Shown here piece after piece: positions 1 through 7,671 of a stretch of DNA of 64,000 nt. A program made the translations under genes and the position numbers. The DNA comes from Acetoanaerobium pronyense (GTDB lineage: Bacteria; Bacillota; Clostridia; Peptostreptococcales; Filifactoraceae): the NCBI RefSeq assembly GCF_017874355.1, contig NZ_JAGGLI010000012.1:1-64000 (forward strand). The letters are read 5' to 3'. Position 1 is the stretch's first letter; the number at the start of each line of letters is the position of its first letter. The notes beneath the pieces were generated by a model. The model did not search any database and was not told the origin of the DNA. It was given only the letters and a program-made list of their open reading frames with translations.

Positions 1-43
1 TACTTTTTTAAAGTCATTGACTAGGTTATACTAGTTTTATAGA

Positions 44-107
44 GGGGGTCAAATTTATTCGTAATTGGGGGTCAATATTAAGTGTAAATCAACACCAGTT
101 TTAAAAT
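44..107. mobile_element. possible terminal repeats of an IS21-type element (remnant or edge)
   Basis: The nonamer GGGGGTCAA occurs twice as a direct repeat (44-52 and 67-75), 23 bases apart, followed by an AT-rich stretch ending in TCAACA. Multiple short GGGGGTCAA-like terminal repeats are typical of IS21-family (istA/istB) ends. No transposase gene is present to the right, so any element would lie to the left of the window or be decayed. This is a motif-level guess. Confidence 0.35.
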
Positions 108-137
108 TTGGGTAGTTTTTTATATATTTATAGTTTT

Positions 138-713
138 TTAAGTTTTTAAAGAACCTTCTAAATGATTTTCTATTATCCTATTGACCTGATCAGCTACCTT
201 CATATCATTGATTTTGTATGCAAGTCTAAAATTCAGCATAAGTATATTATATTGATAATGAATAGTTAACTCTCCCATATCCTTTTCCACTTTTTTTACT
301 TCACGCCAATTGAAGGCCAATTTGTCACTTACAATTCCCTTTGTTGTGATTCTTTCCTTTGATAAATAGGACAGACCTATCAATACCATAATCAAAAGTG
401 GTGCAAGGTTTAAAAAAAGCTTTAGAAACAAATAGCTTTTCTGTATATCATAATAACCATAAAAAACAGCCTTTGTTATTTGAAATTTTATATCTATGAT
501 TATTGTAACAAGATAAGCAGATGCAATAATTAGATTAATAAAAAAAAATAATTTAGAGTATTTTTTTTGAAATGTTTTTTCCCTTATATAGATTATGGGA
601 TTGCCAAAAAATAGTATTCTGTATATTTGTTTTATTATTAAAATTATTATAGTTGTATAAAAAATTATAAGGATAAGACTAAGAAAAATATCTCCAAACT
701 TAAAGTTCTCCAT
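138..713 (-). CDS. hypothetical membrane protein with C-terminal PH-like/DUF5673-type tail
   Basis: I do not recognise a named function. The protein (about 191 residues) has four hydrophobic segments in its first ~125 residues, then a soluble tail whose pattern (ITTKGIVSDK, FNWREVKKVEK, LTIHYQ) resembles the small PH-like domain found at the end of some Firmicute membrane proteins. An in-frame ATG lies upstream at 731, but a GGAGG ribosome binding site sits just before the ATG at 713, so I take 713 as the start. Its upstream neighbour on the same strand is the micropeptide gene, separated by two hairpins, so it is probably transcribed separately. Gene real, function unknown. Confidence 0.6.
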   Translation of the reverse strand: MENFKFGDIFLSLILIIFYTTIIILIIKQIYRILFFGNPIIYIREKTFQKKYSKLFFFINLIIASAYLVTIIIDIKFQITKAVFYGYYDIQKSYLFLKLFLNLAPLLIMVLIGLSYLSKERITTKGIVSDKLAFNWREVKKVEKDMGELTIHYQYNILMLNFRLAYKINDMKVADQVNRIIENHLEGSLKT

Positions 714-798
714 TAATTCCTCCACGGACATTCATCCAAAATAATATTTCAAACTTTAGTTTCTCCATATATTAGATTACAATCTATGAATATCAAAA

Positions 799-855
799 GA
801 ACCAACCCGATTAAGTTCGAGTTGGTCCCCTCTTTGATAAATCCCGATCAAAGAT
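799..855. repeat. two adjacent small hairpins
   Basis: ACCAAC (801-806) pairs with GTTGGT (821-826), and CTTTGAT (832-838) pairs with ATCAAAG (847-853). Read on the minus strand, the outer hairpin is followed by a T-rich stretch, so the pair may terminate the micropeptide transcript. The U-tract is poor, so terminator status is uncertain. Confidence 0.4.
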
Positions 856-893
856 CCCCCTGGTGAATTCTCTATCTTACCCCATTAAAAACC

Positions 894-1028
894 TTAAAAA
901 TCAACTCTTTCGCTATAAATTCTAGGTATGTCCTCAGGTGCTGCAAAGCCTATTGCTGGATTAAGTAAAATTATAGAGCATGCTAATAAAAGTGTCAGAA
1001 CGGTAACCTTAAACGATTTTTTGACCAT
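894..1028 (-). CDS. 44-residue secreted or membrane micropeptide
   Basis: This short frame has an ATG at 1028 preceded by an AAGGGAG ribosome binding site. It encodes 44 residues: a basic start (MVKKSFK), about 16 hydrophobic residues, a signal-peptidase-like site around GFAA, and a short polar tail (PEDIPRIYSERVDF) ending in TAA. The layout is that of an exported small peptide or peptide precursor. I do not recognise a family. It is divergent from mgtC and has hairpins behind it. It could be a decayed gene fragment, but start, RBS, signal sequence and stop fit together. Confidence 0.5.
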   Translation of the reverse strand: MVKKSFKVTVLTLLLACSIILLNPAIGFAAPEDIPRIYSERVDF

Positions 1029-1171
1029 TTCTCATCACTCCCTTACATTTATTTATAGTTTAATGGATAATATGAAAATATAAAAGCCGCATGAATGTCG
1101 CATTAATGAATATTGACTTTTTGATATTTTTTATTTCTAAAATGATATAATATATCAAAAGGAGGTGCTTC

Positions 1172-1855
1172 ATGGATGCTTATATTATAATACAGAGGCT
1201 TTCATATGCATTTTTGTTTGGACTTATAATAGGATTAGAAAGGCAGTTTAGACATAGAATGTCAGCTGTAATAACTAATGTCCTTGTAGCACTTGGTGCC
1301 TGCCTTTTTCTTATGTTTGGATTTAATGAGGGTGCAAACGAAAGGGCAAGACTAGCTTCTCAGGTAATCTCAGGAATAGGATTTCTTGGCGGAGGAGTAA
1401 TAATTAGAGACGGCTTTACAATAAGGGGATTAAATACAGCTGCAACTCTTTGGTGCTCTGCTGCTGTTGGAGTCCTTACAAGTCAAGGCTATATAGTTTG
1501 GGCTTTTATAGGTAGTCTTTTTATAGTTGGAACAAATCTTCTTTTAAAGCCCTTGGCTCTTAGGGTAGAACATAGTAAATATGGAAATAGAGATACAGAG
1601 TATAATTACAAAATAAAACTAGTATGTTCGATTGACCAAGAGGATATAATTGTACAGGGTTTTAGAGATGCTATTAGTAATAAGACTATAACTATCAAAG
1701 GTCTTGAAAGCAGATCGTCTGATGAAAAGGATACTGCAAATATCAAAATATATATAATAACCTTTGGTCAAAAAGAAGAGGATATTGGAAAAATATTGGG
1801 AAGCCTTAAAAGCCAGTTCCATATAACCTCATATAGCTACGATCTTGAAAACTAA
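1172..1855 (+). CDS. MgtC/SapB family membrane protein
   Basis: The protein (227 residues) has the MgtC/SapB layout: four to five membrane helices in the first ~130 residues with the conserved signatures GLERQ near residue 22 and GIGFLGGGVIIR near residues 68-79, then a soluble C-terminal domain of about 90 residues resembling the ACT-like tail of MgtC. MgtC proteins are linked to survival in low magnesium and to control of membrane energetics; the biochemical role here is unknown. An AAAGGAGGTG ribosome binding site precedes the ATG, and an AT-rich promoter-like region lies at 1113-1156. The traX-like gene follows after 9 bases, so the two are probably co-transcribed. No magnesium riboswitch is visible. 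Confidence 0.85.
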   Translation: MDAYIIIQRLSYAFLFGLIIGLERQFRHRMSAVITNVLVALGACLFLMFGFNEGANERARLASQVISGIGFLGGGVIIRDGFTIRGLNTAATLWCSAAVGVLTSQGYIVWAFIGSLFIVGTNLLLKPLALRVEHSKYGNRDTEYNYKIKLVCSIDQEDIIVQGFRDAISNKTITIKGLESRSSDEKDTANIKIYIITFGQKEEDIGKILGSLKSQFHITSYSYDLEN

Positions 1856-1864
1856 GGAGATAAT

Positions 1865-2602
1865 ATGTTAAAACTAACTGCTGTTTTACTTATGCTTATA
1901 GACCATATAGGTGCAAGTCTTTATCCTGAAATCTTTTGGCTGAGGCTAATAGGGCGACTTTCTTTTCCTATATTTGCTTTTCTTATAGCCCAAGGAGCAA
2001 AAAAAACCAGAGACATATCAAAGTACCAAAATAGACTTCTTATATTTTCAATAGTTTCCCAGCCTCCGTTTGTATATTTTTCAAGACGAGTATCTTTAAC
2101 GACTGTAGGTAATCTTGAATTTATCTTAAAATCCTACATTCCAAATATAGATATGCTCGCTGAATATTCCTTACAGGGACATCCAGGATTTAATGTTGGA
2201 TTTACTTTTTTATTTGCGCTTATCTCCATCAGACTTTTAAAAACTGTATATGGAGAAAAAGGCTCTTCAAACTCAGGTTCAAACATACTTGCTCATTTAT
2301 TTATATTTCTATTAATGGCTTTTTCTATTATAGTTAACACCGATTACTCAGCTTATGGCATTGCTATGGTTATAATATTTTATGTGACAGATATTTATAA
2401 CAATAAAATATTTTTAAGACTTCTTGGGATTCTATTATTTTTATTAAACCCGTTTTCAATGATAATTCAAAGCCTCACGATTTTTTCTGTTTTAATAATT
2501 CGTAAGATAAAAGATAAGAAGCCATTCATTCTTCCCAAATTCTTTTTTTATGGCTTCTATCCGATACACCTTCTGATTTTGGGCTATATCATGAGGCTTT
2601 AA
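1865..2602 (+). CDS. TraX family membrane protein
   Basis: This 245-residue polytopic protein starts with the TraX-family pattern: a first helix with LMLIDHIGA (residues 9-17), then WLRLIGRLSFPIFAFLIAQG and a conserved YQNRLLIFSIVSQPPF stretch. TraX of F plasmids N-acetylates pilin; chromosomal homologues in Firmicutes are common and likely act as membrane acyltransferases of unknown substrate. It lies 9 bases after mgtC and ends at a strong bidirectional terminator. No conjugation genes are nearby, so a conjugative role is not implied. Confidence 0.8.
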   Translation: MLKLTAVLLMLIDHIGASLYPEIFWLRLIGRLSFPIFAFLIAQGAKKTRDISKYQNRLLIFSIVSQPPFVYFSRRVSLTTVGNLEFILKSYIPNIDMLAEYSLQGHPGFNVGFTFLFALISIRLLKTVYGEKGSSNSGSNILAHLFIFLLMAFSIIVNTDYSAYGIAMVIIFYVTDIYNNKIFLRLLGILLFLLNPFSMIIQSLTIFSVLIIRKIKDKKPFILPKFFFYGFYPIHLLILGYIMRL

Positions 2603-2618
2603 AACTTAAAGAAAATAT

Positions 2619-2690
2619 AAAAAGTCCCTAATGATAAATAAAATGAATCCTATATAAAGGACATTTTAAATATCTCTTGGGACTTTTTTT
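2619..2690. terminator. bidirectional terminator between traX-like gene and ferredoxin gene
   Basis: AAAAAGTCCC (2619-2628) pairs with GGGACTTTTT (2679-2688), with an inner hairpin (ATCCT/AAGGA) in the loop. T-runs on both strands let it serve both converging genes. Confidence 0.75.
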
Positions 2691-2704
2691 GAAAATGGTA
2701 GTAG

Positions 2705-3376
2705 TTATTTTATTAATCTTCCATCTGTAGTTACTGTTATTTCACTATAAGGAACTATATTTTCTGATTTTAGCATTGCCTCTTTAACCGCATAAGTAAT
2801 TCCACTACAACATGGTACTTCCATTCTTACTACAGTTATACTCTTGAAGGTGTTGATTTTGAACATTTCTGTGAGCTTTTCTATATAGTAGTTTGTATTG
2901 TCAAGCTTTGGACATCCTACAAGTACTACCCTTCCTTTAATAAAATCTTCATGAAATCTTGAGTATGCAAATGCAGTACAATCAGCTGCAACCAACAGGT
3001 CTGACCCTTCAAGATAAGGTGCTCTTGTATGCACAAGACTTAGCTGTACAGGCCATTGTCTGAGTTCTGAACCCGTATTTAGTGATATATCCTTAAACTG
3101 AGGAGGAGTATTTTTTAAATCTAATTTTTCTTTGGCAATTTCCTTCATTCTTTCTTCTACTAGCTCCTTATCAAAAGCTTTAGCCTCTCTTTCGTCCATA
3201 GTTATAGCATCTGTAGGGCATTCAGGGAGACAGTCCCCTAGTCCATCACAATATTCATCTGAAAGAAGCTTTGCCTTTCCGTCTACCATTACTATGGCTC
3301 CTTCATGACAGGCATCTACACAAAGCCCACATCCGTTGCATTTTTCTTCATCTATTGTTATTATTTTTCTTATCAT
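2705..3376 (-). CDS. dicluster 4Fe-4S ferredoxin-type protein
   Basis: The N-terminal ~70 residues carry two 4Fe-4S binding sites: CNGCGLCVDAC with the standard CxxCxxCxxxC spacing, then CDGLGDCLPECP with a longer first gap, typical of clostridial dicluster ferredoxins. The remaining ~150 residues form a conserved extension with further cysteines (VGCPKLD, VPCCSG) seen in a family common in anaerobic Clostridia. It probably carries electrons or senses redox state in the cytoplasm; partner unknown. The ATG at 3376 has an AAAGGAT ribosome binding site at proper distance, while the one at 3385 overlaps that site, so 3376 is chosen. It converges with the traX-like gene. Confidence 0.8.
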   Translation of the reverse strand: MIRKIITIDEEKCNGCGLCVDACHEGAIVMVDGKAKLLSDEYCDGLGDCLPECPTDAITMDEREAKAFDKELVEERMKEIAKEKLDLKNTPPQFKDISLNTGSELRQWPVQLSLVHTRAPYLEGSDLLVAADCTAFAYSRFHEDFIKGRVVLVGCPKLDNTNYYIEKLTEMFKINTFKSITVVRMEVPCCSGITYAVKEAMLKSENIVPYSEITVTTDGRLIK

Positions 3377-3634
3377 TTTTTTCATCCTTTCATTATTTAA
3401 ATCTAATATAAACCTCTTATGACTCTATTTTATATTATAATCCTTTTAAATTCTGTAACCATTGTTACTTTTAAACATTTATTTCTAGATTTTCAGGATA
3501 TTTCTATAAACAAAATCTATAAGTTCAATAAAAAATCCAAATACATCTTTTGTTGTTATTTTATAAAGTTCAGTATTTTGAACTACTAATCTTGTATAAT
3601 TAATTTATAAAATAAAATTGGAGGGTGTTTAGAT

Positions 3635-4144
3635 ATGCTTGGTAAATTGTTCAAAAAACAAATAATTCCTAATAAAAGTACTAATAAAGATGAAATAAGT
3701 ATAGAGAGAATCAAACAAATTTCAGAAAAATACTATAGAGATGGAGATTTCTTTTGCTCAGAGGCAGTTGTAAAAACCATACGAGATGAGTTTGAGCTAG
3801 ATGTAAGTGATGACGCCATAGCTATGGCTTCAAGCTTTCCAGTTGGCGTAGGAGGAGCCGAATGCATCTGCGGGGCTGTTGTTGGAGGCAGCATGGCTAT
3901 AGGAATGGTATTTGGGAGGACAAAGGCTAAAGACAAATCTGTTCAAAAAAGCATGAGCTTATCTAAAGAGCTTCATGATACATTTAAAGAGAGAAATAAA
4001 ACTCTATGTTGCAGAATCCTAACCAAAGGCATGAAAAAAGGTGATAAGGAGCATATGAAGCAGTGCATCAGATTTACAGGAGAGGTCGCAGCTGATACTG
4101 CAAGAATAATGGCAAGGGAAATGAATCTCAAAATCATAGATTAG
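3635..4144 (+). CDS. C_GCAxxG_C_C family redox-type protein
   Basis: The 169-residue protein matches the C_GCAxxG_C_C family: a cysteine in FFCSEAV, the signature ECICGAVVGG, a double cysteine in LCCRILT, and a final cysteine in QCIRFTG. The regularly placed cysteines suggest metal or redox chemistry; the family has no firmly assigned reaction. The first ~25 residues are an extra lysine-rich extension. The ATG follows a GGAGGG ribosome binding site by about 11 bases. It is divergent from the ferredoxin gene across ~258 AT-rich bases and converges on the DUF523 gene at a shared terminator. Confidence 0.8.
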   Translation: MLGKLFKKQIIPNKSTNKDEISIERIKQISEKYYRDGDFFCSEAVVKTIRDEFELDVSDDAIAMASSFPVGVGGAECICGAVVGGSMAIGMVFGRTKAKDKSVQKSMSLSKELHDTFKERNKTLCCRILTKGMKKGDKEHMKQCIRFTGEVAADTARIMAREMNLKIID

Positions 4145-4150
4145 TACATA

Positions 4151-4180
4151 AAAAATCGGCTAGTAATATAGCCGATTTTT
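4151..4180. terminator. bidirectional terminator
   Basis: A near-perfect hairpin: AAAAATCGGCTA pairs with TAGCCGATTTTT around a short loop, with A/T runs on both sides. It serves both converging genes. Confidence 0.85.
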
Positions 4181-4182
4181 AC

Positions 4183-5100
4183 TTATCTTCCTTTATAAAG
4201 AATTGGTGCAGCTCCAAAGAGTATTCCCGCTTCAAGGGATTTTCTTTCCATCATGATTAGCTCGTCGGCTATATGATTCATATTCCTCATATCTGTTGGC
4301 TCCATGATGTTTTCTATCTCTTCATTTGTATTTCTTTTAAGGAAGATATAATGTTTCCATAATCTATTTTTTATTTTTTCCAAGCTAGATGGTTTTCTTA
4401 AAATAAGGAGAGCTTCATTTCTTATGACTTCTGTAAAATCTCTATCAAATCCTTTAGGTGACTCTGCAATTTTTTTACCTATTTCTCTTGCTTTTATTTC
4501 ATCTATTTCTTGGCATAAAAATTTTATAATATGCCACATTTCAAATAAATCATTTTTTGTATTTATCTCAACTTCTTTTAGCCATGCAAAAGCATGAAGC
4601 CTTCTTCTCCAGTCCCATCTTCTTACAGGGCTCTGAAGATCTGCAGCCGGAATCAAAAAGAATCCCTCTTCAAGAAGCATTGCTCCAAAAACCCCTGGTG
4701 GCTTTCCAAGCCTTTTATTTTTGAGAGTGGTTCTATAAACGCCACAAGAAGGACTTCCTTCCATGTAAACATATGCATATACTCCAGCTCTTTTTAGGGT
4801 ATCCATACAAGAATTACATCCTGCAAGGAGACTTTCTGTAACATCCTTTCCCTCTCTGTTTTTTATTACCGCATTTTTAGTTAGTACATCTGCACCACTG
4901 TCTCCAACTACTCTTATAGGACTTCTAGGGATTCCCATTCCTGACATGGTCTCTGGACACACAGGGTGCCAAGTGAAATAAGTCTGCTCTCTACCAAAGA
5001 GATCCGCCATATTCCACCCTTTTTTATTATATCTAACTTTACATCCAAACATACATGCGCTTATGCCCAGCTGTATTTTTTCCTTCAAAATCGTCTCCAT
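4183..5100 (-). CDS. DUF523 domain protein with helical C-terminal extension
   Basis: Residues ~8-155 form a DUF523 domain, recognised by the cysteine-bearing motifs SACMFGCKVRYN, VCPETMSGMGIPR, LAGCNSCMDTL and MEGSPSCG. DUF523 is about 150 residues long and its role is not settled; the paired cysteines suggest a metal or Fe-S site. The next ~150 residues are mostly helical and charged and are not the usual DUF1722 partner as far as I can tell. The gene lies 23 bases downstream of the GGDEF gene on the same strand and may be co-transcribed with it. Confidence 0.7.
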   Translation of the reverse strand: METILKEKIQLGISACMFGCKVRYNKKGWNMADLFGREQTYFTWHPVCPETMSGMGIPRSPIRVVGDSGADVLTKNAVIKNREGKDVTESLLAGCNSCMDTLKRAGVYAYVYMEGSPSCGVYRTTLKNKRLGKPPGVFGAMLLEEGFFLIPAADLQSPVRRWDWRRRLHAFAWLKEVEINTKNDLFEMWHIIKFLCQEIDEIKAREIGKKIAESPKGFDRDFTEVIRNEALLILRKPSSLEKIKNRLWKHYIFLKRNTNEEIENIMEPTDMRNMNHIADELIMMERKSLEAGILFGAAPILYKGR

Positions 5101-5123
5101 AATATTTCCCCCAATTTCATAAG

Positions 5124-7061
5124 TTAAATTTTTATTTTAATATTATTTCGCCCAGAAGTCTTAGCTTCATATAAAGCCTCATCAGCTTTTTTCACTAATT
5201 CCTCCAATGTGTTCTCCTGACTTAATCCTGCTATTCCAACACTTACAGTATATGTGATTTTTTTGCCATCAGACACCACTTCTTGAGACTGTACTTCTAC
5301 TCTTATTCTTTCTGATACTTTACAAGCTCCTTCTAAAGAAGTATTTTCAAGTATAAGGAGAAATTCTTCACCACCTATTCTTCCTACTACATCATTTGAC
5401 CTTACAGACCTTTTGAGAATTTTAGAAAAGTTTCTTAGTACATCATCTCCAGCAGCATGGCCATAAATATCATTGATGGATTTAAAATGGTCTATATCTA
5501 TCATCATAGCACAGACAAGCTCTGGACTCTCGTCTTTTTTATCAATAAAAATCTTTGTGCCCTCTTCCATAGCCTTTCGCCTATTATAGACCCCGGTAAG
5601 GAAATCTGTATATGACATTTCTTCAAACTTTTTGGCTAACTCTCTTTCTTTAGTTATATCCTCTCTTATTGCAACAAAATTGATGATTTTATCCATTTCA
5701 TTAAATATTGGTGATATTGAGGCTCTCTCCCAATATAGAGTGCCATCCTTTTTTTTGTTTAAAAACTCACCTTTCCATGTTAATCCAGAGTTTATTGTAT
5801 CCCATAGATTTTTATAAAAAGCATCATCATGATGTCCGCTTTTAAATATTTTTCCGCTTTTGCCCTTTACCTCTTCAAAATCATATCCTGTAACCCTAGT
5901 AAAAGCTGGATTTACTTTTTCTATAAGTCCATTTACATCAGTAATTAGGACCACAAAATTGCTAGCTTCAAAGGCACTTTTATATTTTTTTAGCTCAGTT
6001 GTTAGAGTATATTTTTCAGTAACGTTGTTTATTGATATCAAGTGATCTTTGGATTTTGTTTTCTCAGATTCCCTTGTAGTATTTCCTATTTCAATAATCA
6101 TTTCCCTGCCTGATTTTCCTTCAATCTTATAAATTGCAGATTTGTCAGTAATATTTTCAATATTTCCTGATGGAAAATATGTTGAAATTGTCTTTTCTAT
6201 ATCTTTGCCAATAACATTACAATCACTTCCACCTATTTCATTAAATATAGAAATTGCAGTCTTATTTAAATCAAGTATTCTTCCTTTCACGCTTACGGAA
6301 ATAATTCCATAATCCACAAGGTCCATAATTTTGTCTCTATCCGAAGGAAGTATATTTAAAATGTCATATTTTTTAACTCCAAATAAAAAAAATATATTCG
6401 CTAAAAGGAGTAAATAAGCCATAAGATCTATATACATTAAAAAAGGTGAAATTTTTAAGGTTTCAAATACTATGAAAAAGCTCCCTACAAAGGGACTAAG
6501 TACCATAAGGAGTACAAGTAATACCCCTTTTCTCTCCTCATCTCTTGATTTGAAAATTTTGGGTAATAAAATCAGCATCCCAGAAATAGCAAATATATAG
6601 TTTATAAAATACGTTATATTAAGCAATAAACCTGGACGGACTGCATAAAAACTATATCCGTTTATTTTTAATAAACTATATTCCCTAAAAACAAGGTTAG
6701 GATTTATTTTTAACCACATTACAAATCCTATATTTATTATTGGCCAAATTATTAAAAATTTCAAAAGATGTTTATGAGTCCAATCGATGGAGTCTGTATA
6801 TTTTACTATGTATAAAAATATCCCAACTATAATAATACTAATAGCAAGATATTTCATTGCTCCGAAAAAAAGCCCCACGCTTATTGTATTTGACCGAATT
6901 TCAAAATAATAAAAAACTGCCCAAAGAAATTGTCCAATTATAGCTATTGATATCTCAGGAATCTGTATGTTTTTAATATTTTTATATATATAGTTGCCCA
7001 CATATATACTTATACTAATGGATAGAAAAAGTATAAAGAAAATTATATTCGTTATTTCCAA
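5124..7061 (-). CDS. membrane diguanylate cyclase (7TM-PAS-PAS-GGDEF)
   Basis: The 645-residue protein has about seven membrane helices in its first ~235 residues (7TM histidine-kinase-type sensor region), a PAS domain around 245-350, a second PAS with a PAC-like end around 360-485, and a C-terminal GGDEF domain. The active site is GGEEF at 563-567, and an RSND inhibitory I-site lies six residues ahead (554-557), so it should make cyclic di-GMP and be inhibited by its product. No EAL or HD-GYP domain is present. It probably transduces a membrane or intracellular signal. Start ATG at 7061 follows a GAGGAATTAG-type ribosome binding site. The DUF523 gene follows on the same strand. Confidence 0.88.
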   Translation of the reverse strand: MEITNIIFFILFLSISISIYVGNYIYKNIKNIQIPEISIAIIGQFLWAVFYYFEIRSNTISVGLFFGAMKYLAISIIIVGIFLYIVKYTDSIDWTHKHLLKFLIIWPIINIGFVMWLKINPNLVFREYSLLKINGYSFYAVRPGLLLNITYFINYIFAISGMLILLPKIFKSRDEERKGVLLVLLMVLSPFVGSFFIVFETLKISPFLMYIDLMAYLLLLANIFFLFGVKKYDILNILPSDRDKIMDLVDYGIISVSVKGRILDLNKTAISIFNEIGGSDCNVIGKDIEKTISTYFPSGNIENITDKSAIYKIEGKSGREMIIEIGNTTRESEKTKSKDHLISINNVTEKYTLTTELKKYKSAFEASNFVVLITDVNGLIEKVNPAFTRVTGYDFEEVKGKSGKIFKSGHHDDAFYKNLWDTINSGLTWKGEFLNKKKDGTLYWERASISPIFNEMDKIINFVAIREDITKERELAKKFEEMSYTDFLTGVYNRRKAMEEGTKIFIDKKDESPELVCAMMIDIDHFKSINDIYGHAAGDDVLRNFSKILKRSVRSNDVVGRIGGEEFLLILENTSLEGACKVSERIRVEVQSQEVVSDGKKITYTVSVGIAGLSQENTLEELVKKADEALYEAKTSGRNNIKIKI

Positions 7062-7187
7062 GCTAATTCCTCTTCTTTCTTCATTAAATCATAGTTCGCT
7101 TTGTAGAATATTATTTATTTAAAAATTATTTACTTTTATATTATATCCGATAATTTGAATTTATAAATACTAAATTAGTGTTTTTTT

Positions 7188-7225
7188 AAAAAAGCATCCT
7201 GTTATTTTAAGACAGGATGCTTTTT
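7188..7225. terminator. terminator behind the Rrf2 gene
   Basis: AAAAAGCATCCTGT pairs with ACAGGATGCTTTTT around a 9-base loop, directly behind the Rrf2 stop codon, with a T-run on the minus strand. Confidence 0.85.
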
Positions 7226-7226
7226 C

Positions 7227-7622
7227 TTAATTGTCCCCAAATTTGGCACTTTCTAATTCCTTATCCAAAAGTTGTTGTATTTTAACTAATTTTTTATGCA
7301 TAGGGCATTTTTCAGACGCATCTCTTGTACATCCACTTTTATCCGCTATACATTTATTTAAATATATATCTCCTTCTATTGCTACAATTACATCCTTATA
7401 TGAAATAGTTTCAGGTTTTTTTGCCAAAGAATACCCTCCGGATACTCCTCTATAAGCTTTTGTAATCCCTGCAGCATTTAATTTTCTTAATATTTTAAGT
7501 GCAAATCTTAGTGGAACCTTTTGCTTCTCAGCGATTATTGATGCTCCTACTGTACTTTCTTCACTAATAGATAAAAATTGAATTATTCTAAGTGCATAAT
7601 CCGATTCTTGAGTTATTTTCAT
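7227..7622 (-). CDS. Rrf2 family transcriptional regulator with cysteine cluster motif
   Basis: The 131-residue protein starts with the Rrf2 winged helix (MKITQESDYALRII) and contains the recognition-helix and wing pattern (IAEKQKVPLRFALKILRKL, GVSGGYSLAK). Cysteines at 91, 98 and 106 (spacing X6 and X7) fit the Fe-S ligands of IscR/NsrR-like sensors, so it likely responds to Fe-S, redox or NO. The gene lies 49 bases behind the cardiolipin synthase gene on the same strand. An imperfect dyad (AGTCCTAAAGGAGT on the minus strand) just ahead of its start may be an autoregulatory site, though it overlaps a G-rich RBS-like tract. Targets unknown. Confidence 0.85.
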   Translation of the reverse strand: MKITQESDYALRIIQFLSISEESTVGASIIAEKQKVPLRFALKILRKLNAAGITKAYRGVSGGYSLAKKPETISYKDVIVAIEGDIYLNKCIADKSGCTRDASEKCPMHKKLVKIQQLLDKELESAKFGDN

Positions 7623-7671
7623 ATATTCTCCTCCTATATTACTCCTTTAGGACTTTGGCTAGACTTTATAA

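Noticed and set aside
1865-2602. TraX-like gene as evidence of a conjugative element
   Set aside because: TraX-family proteins are common on Firmicute chromosomes, and no other transfer, integrase or relaxase genes are present.
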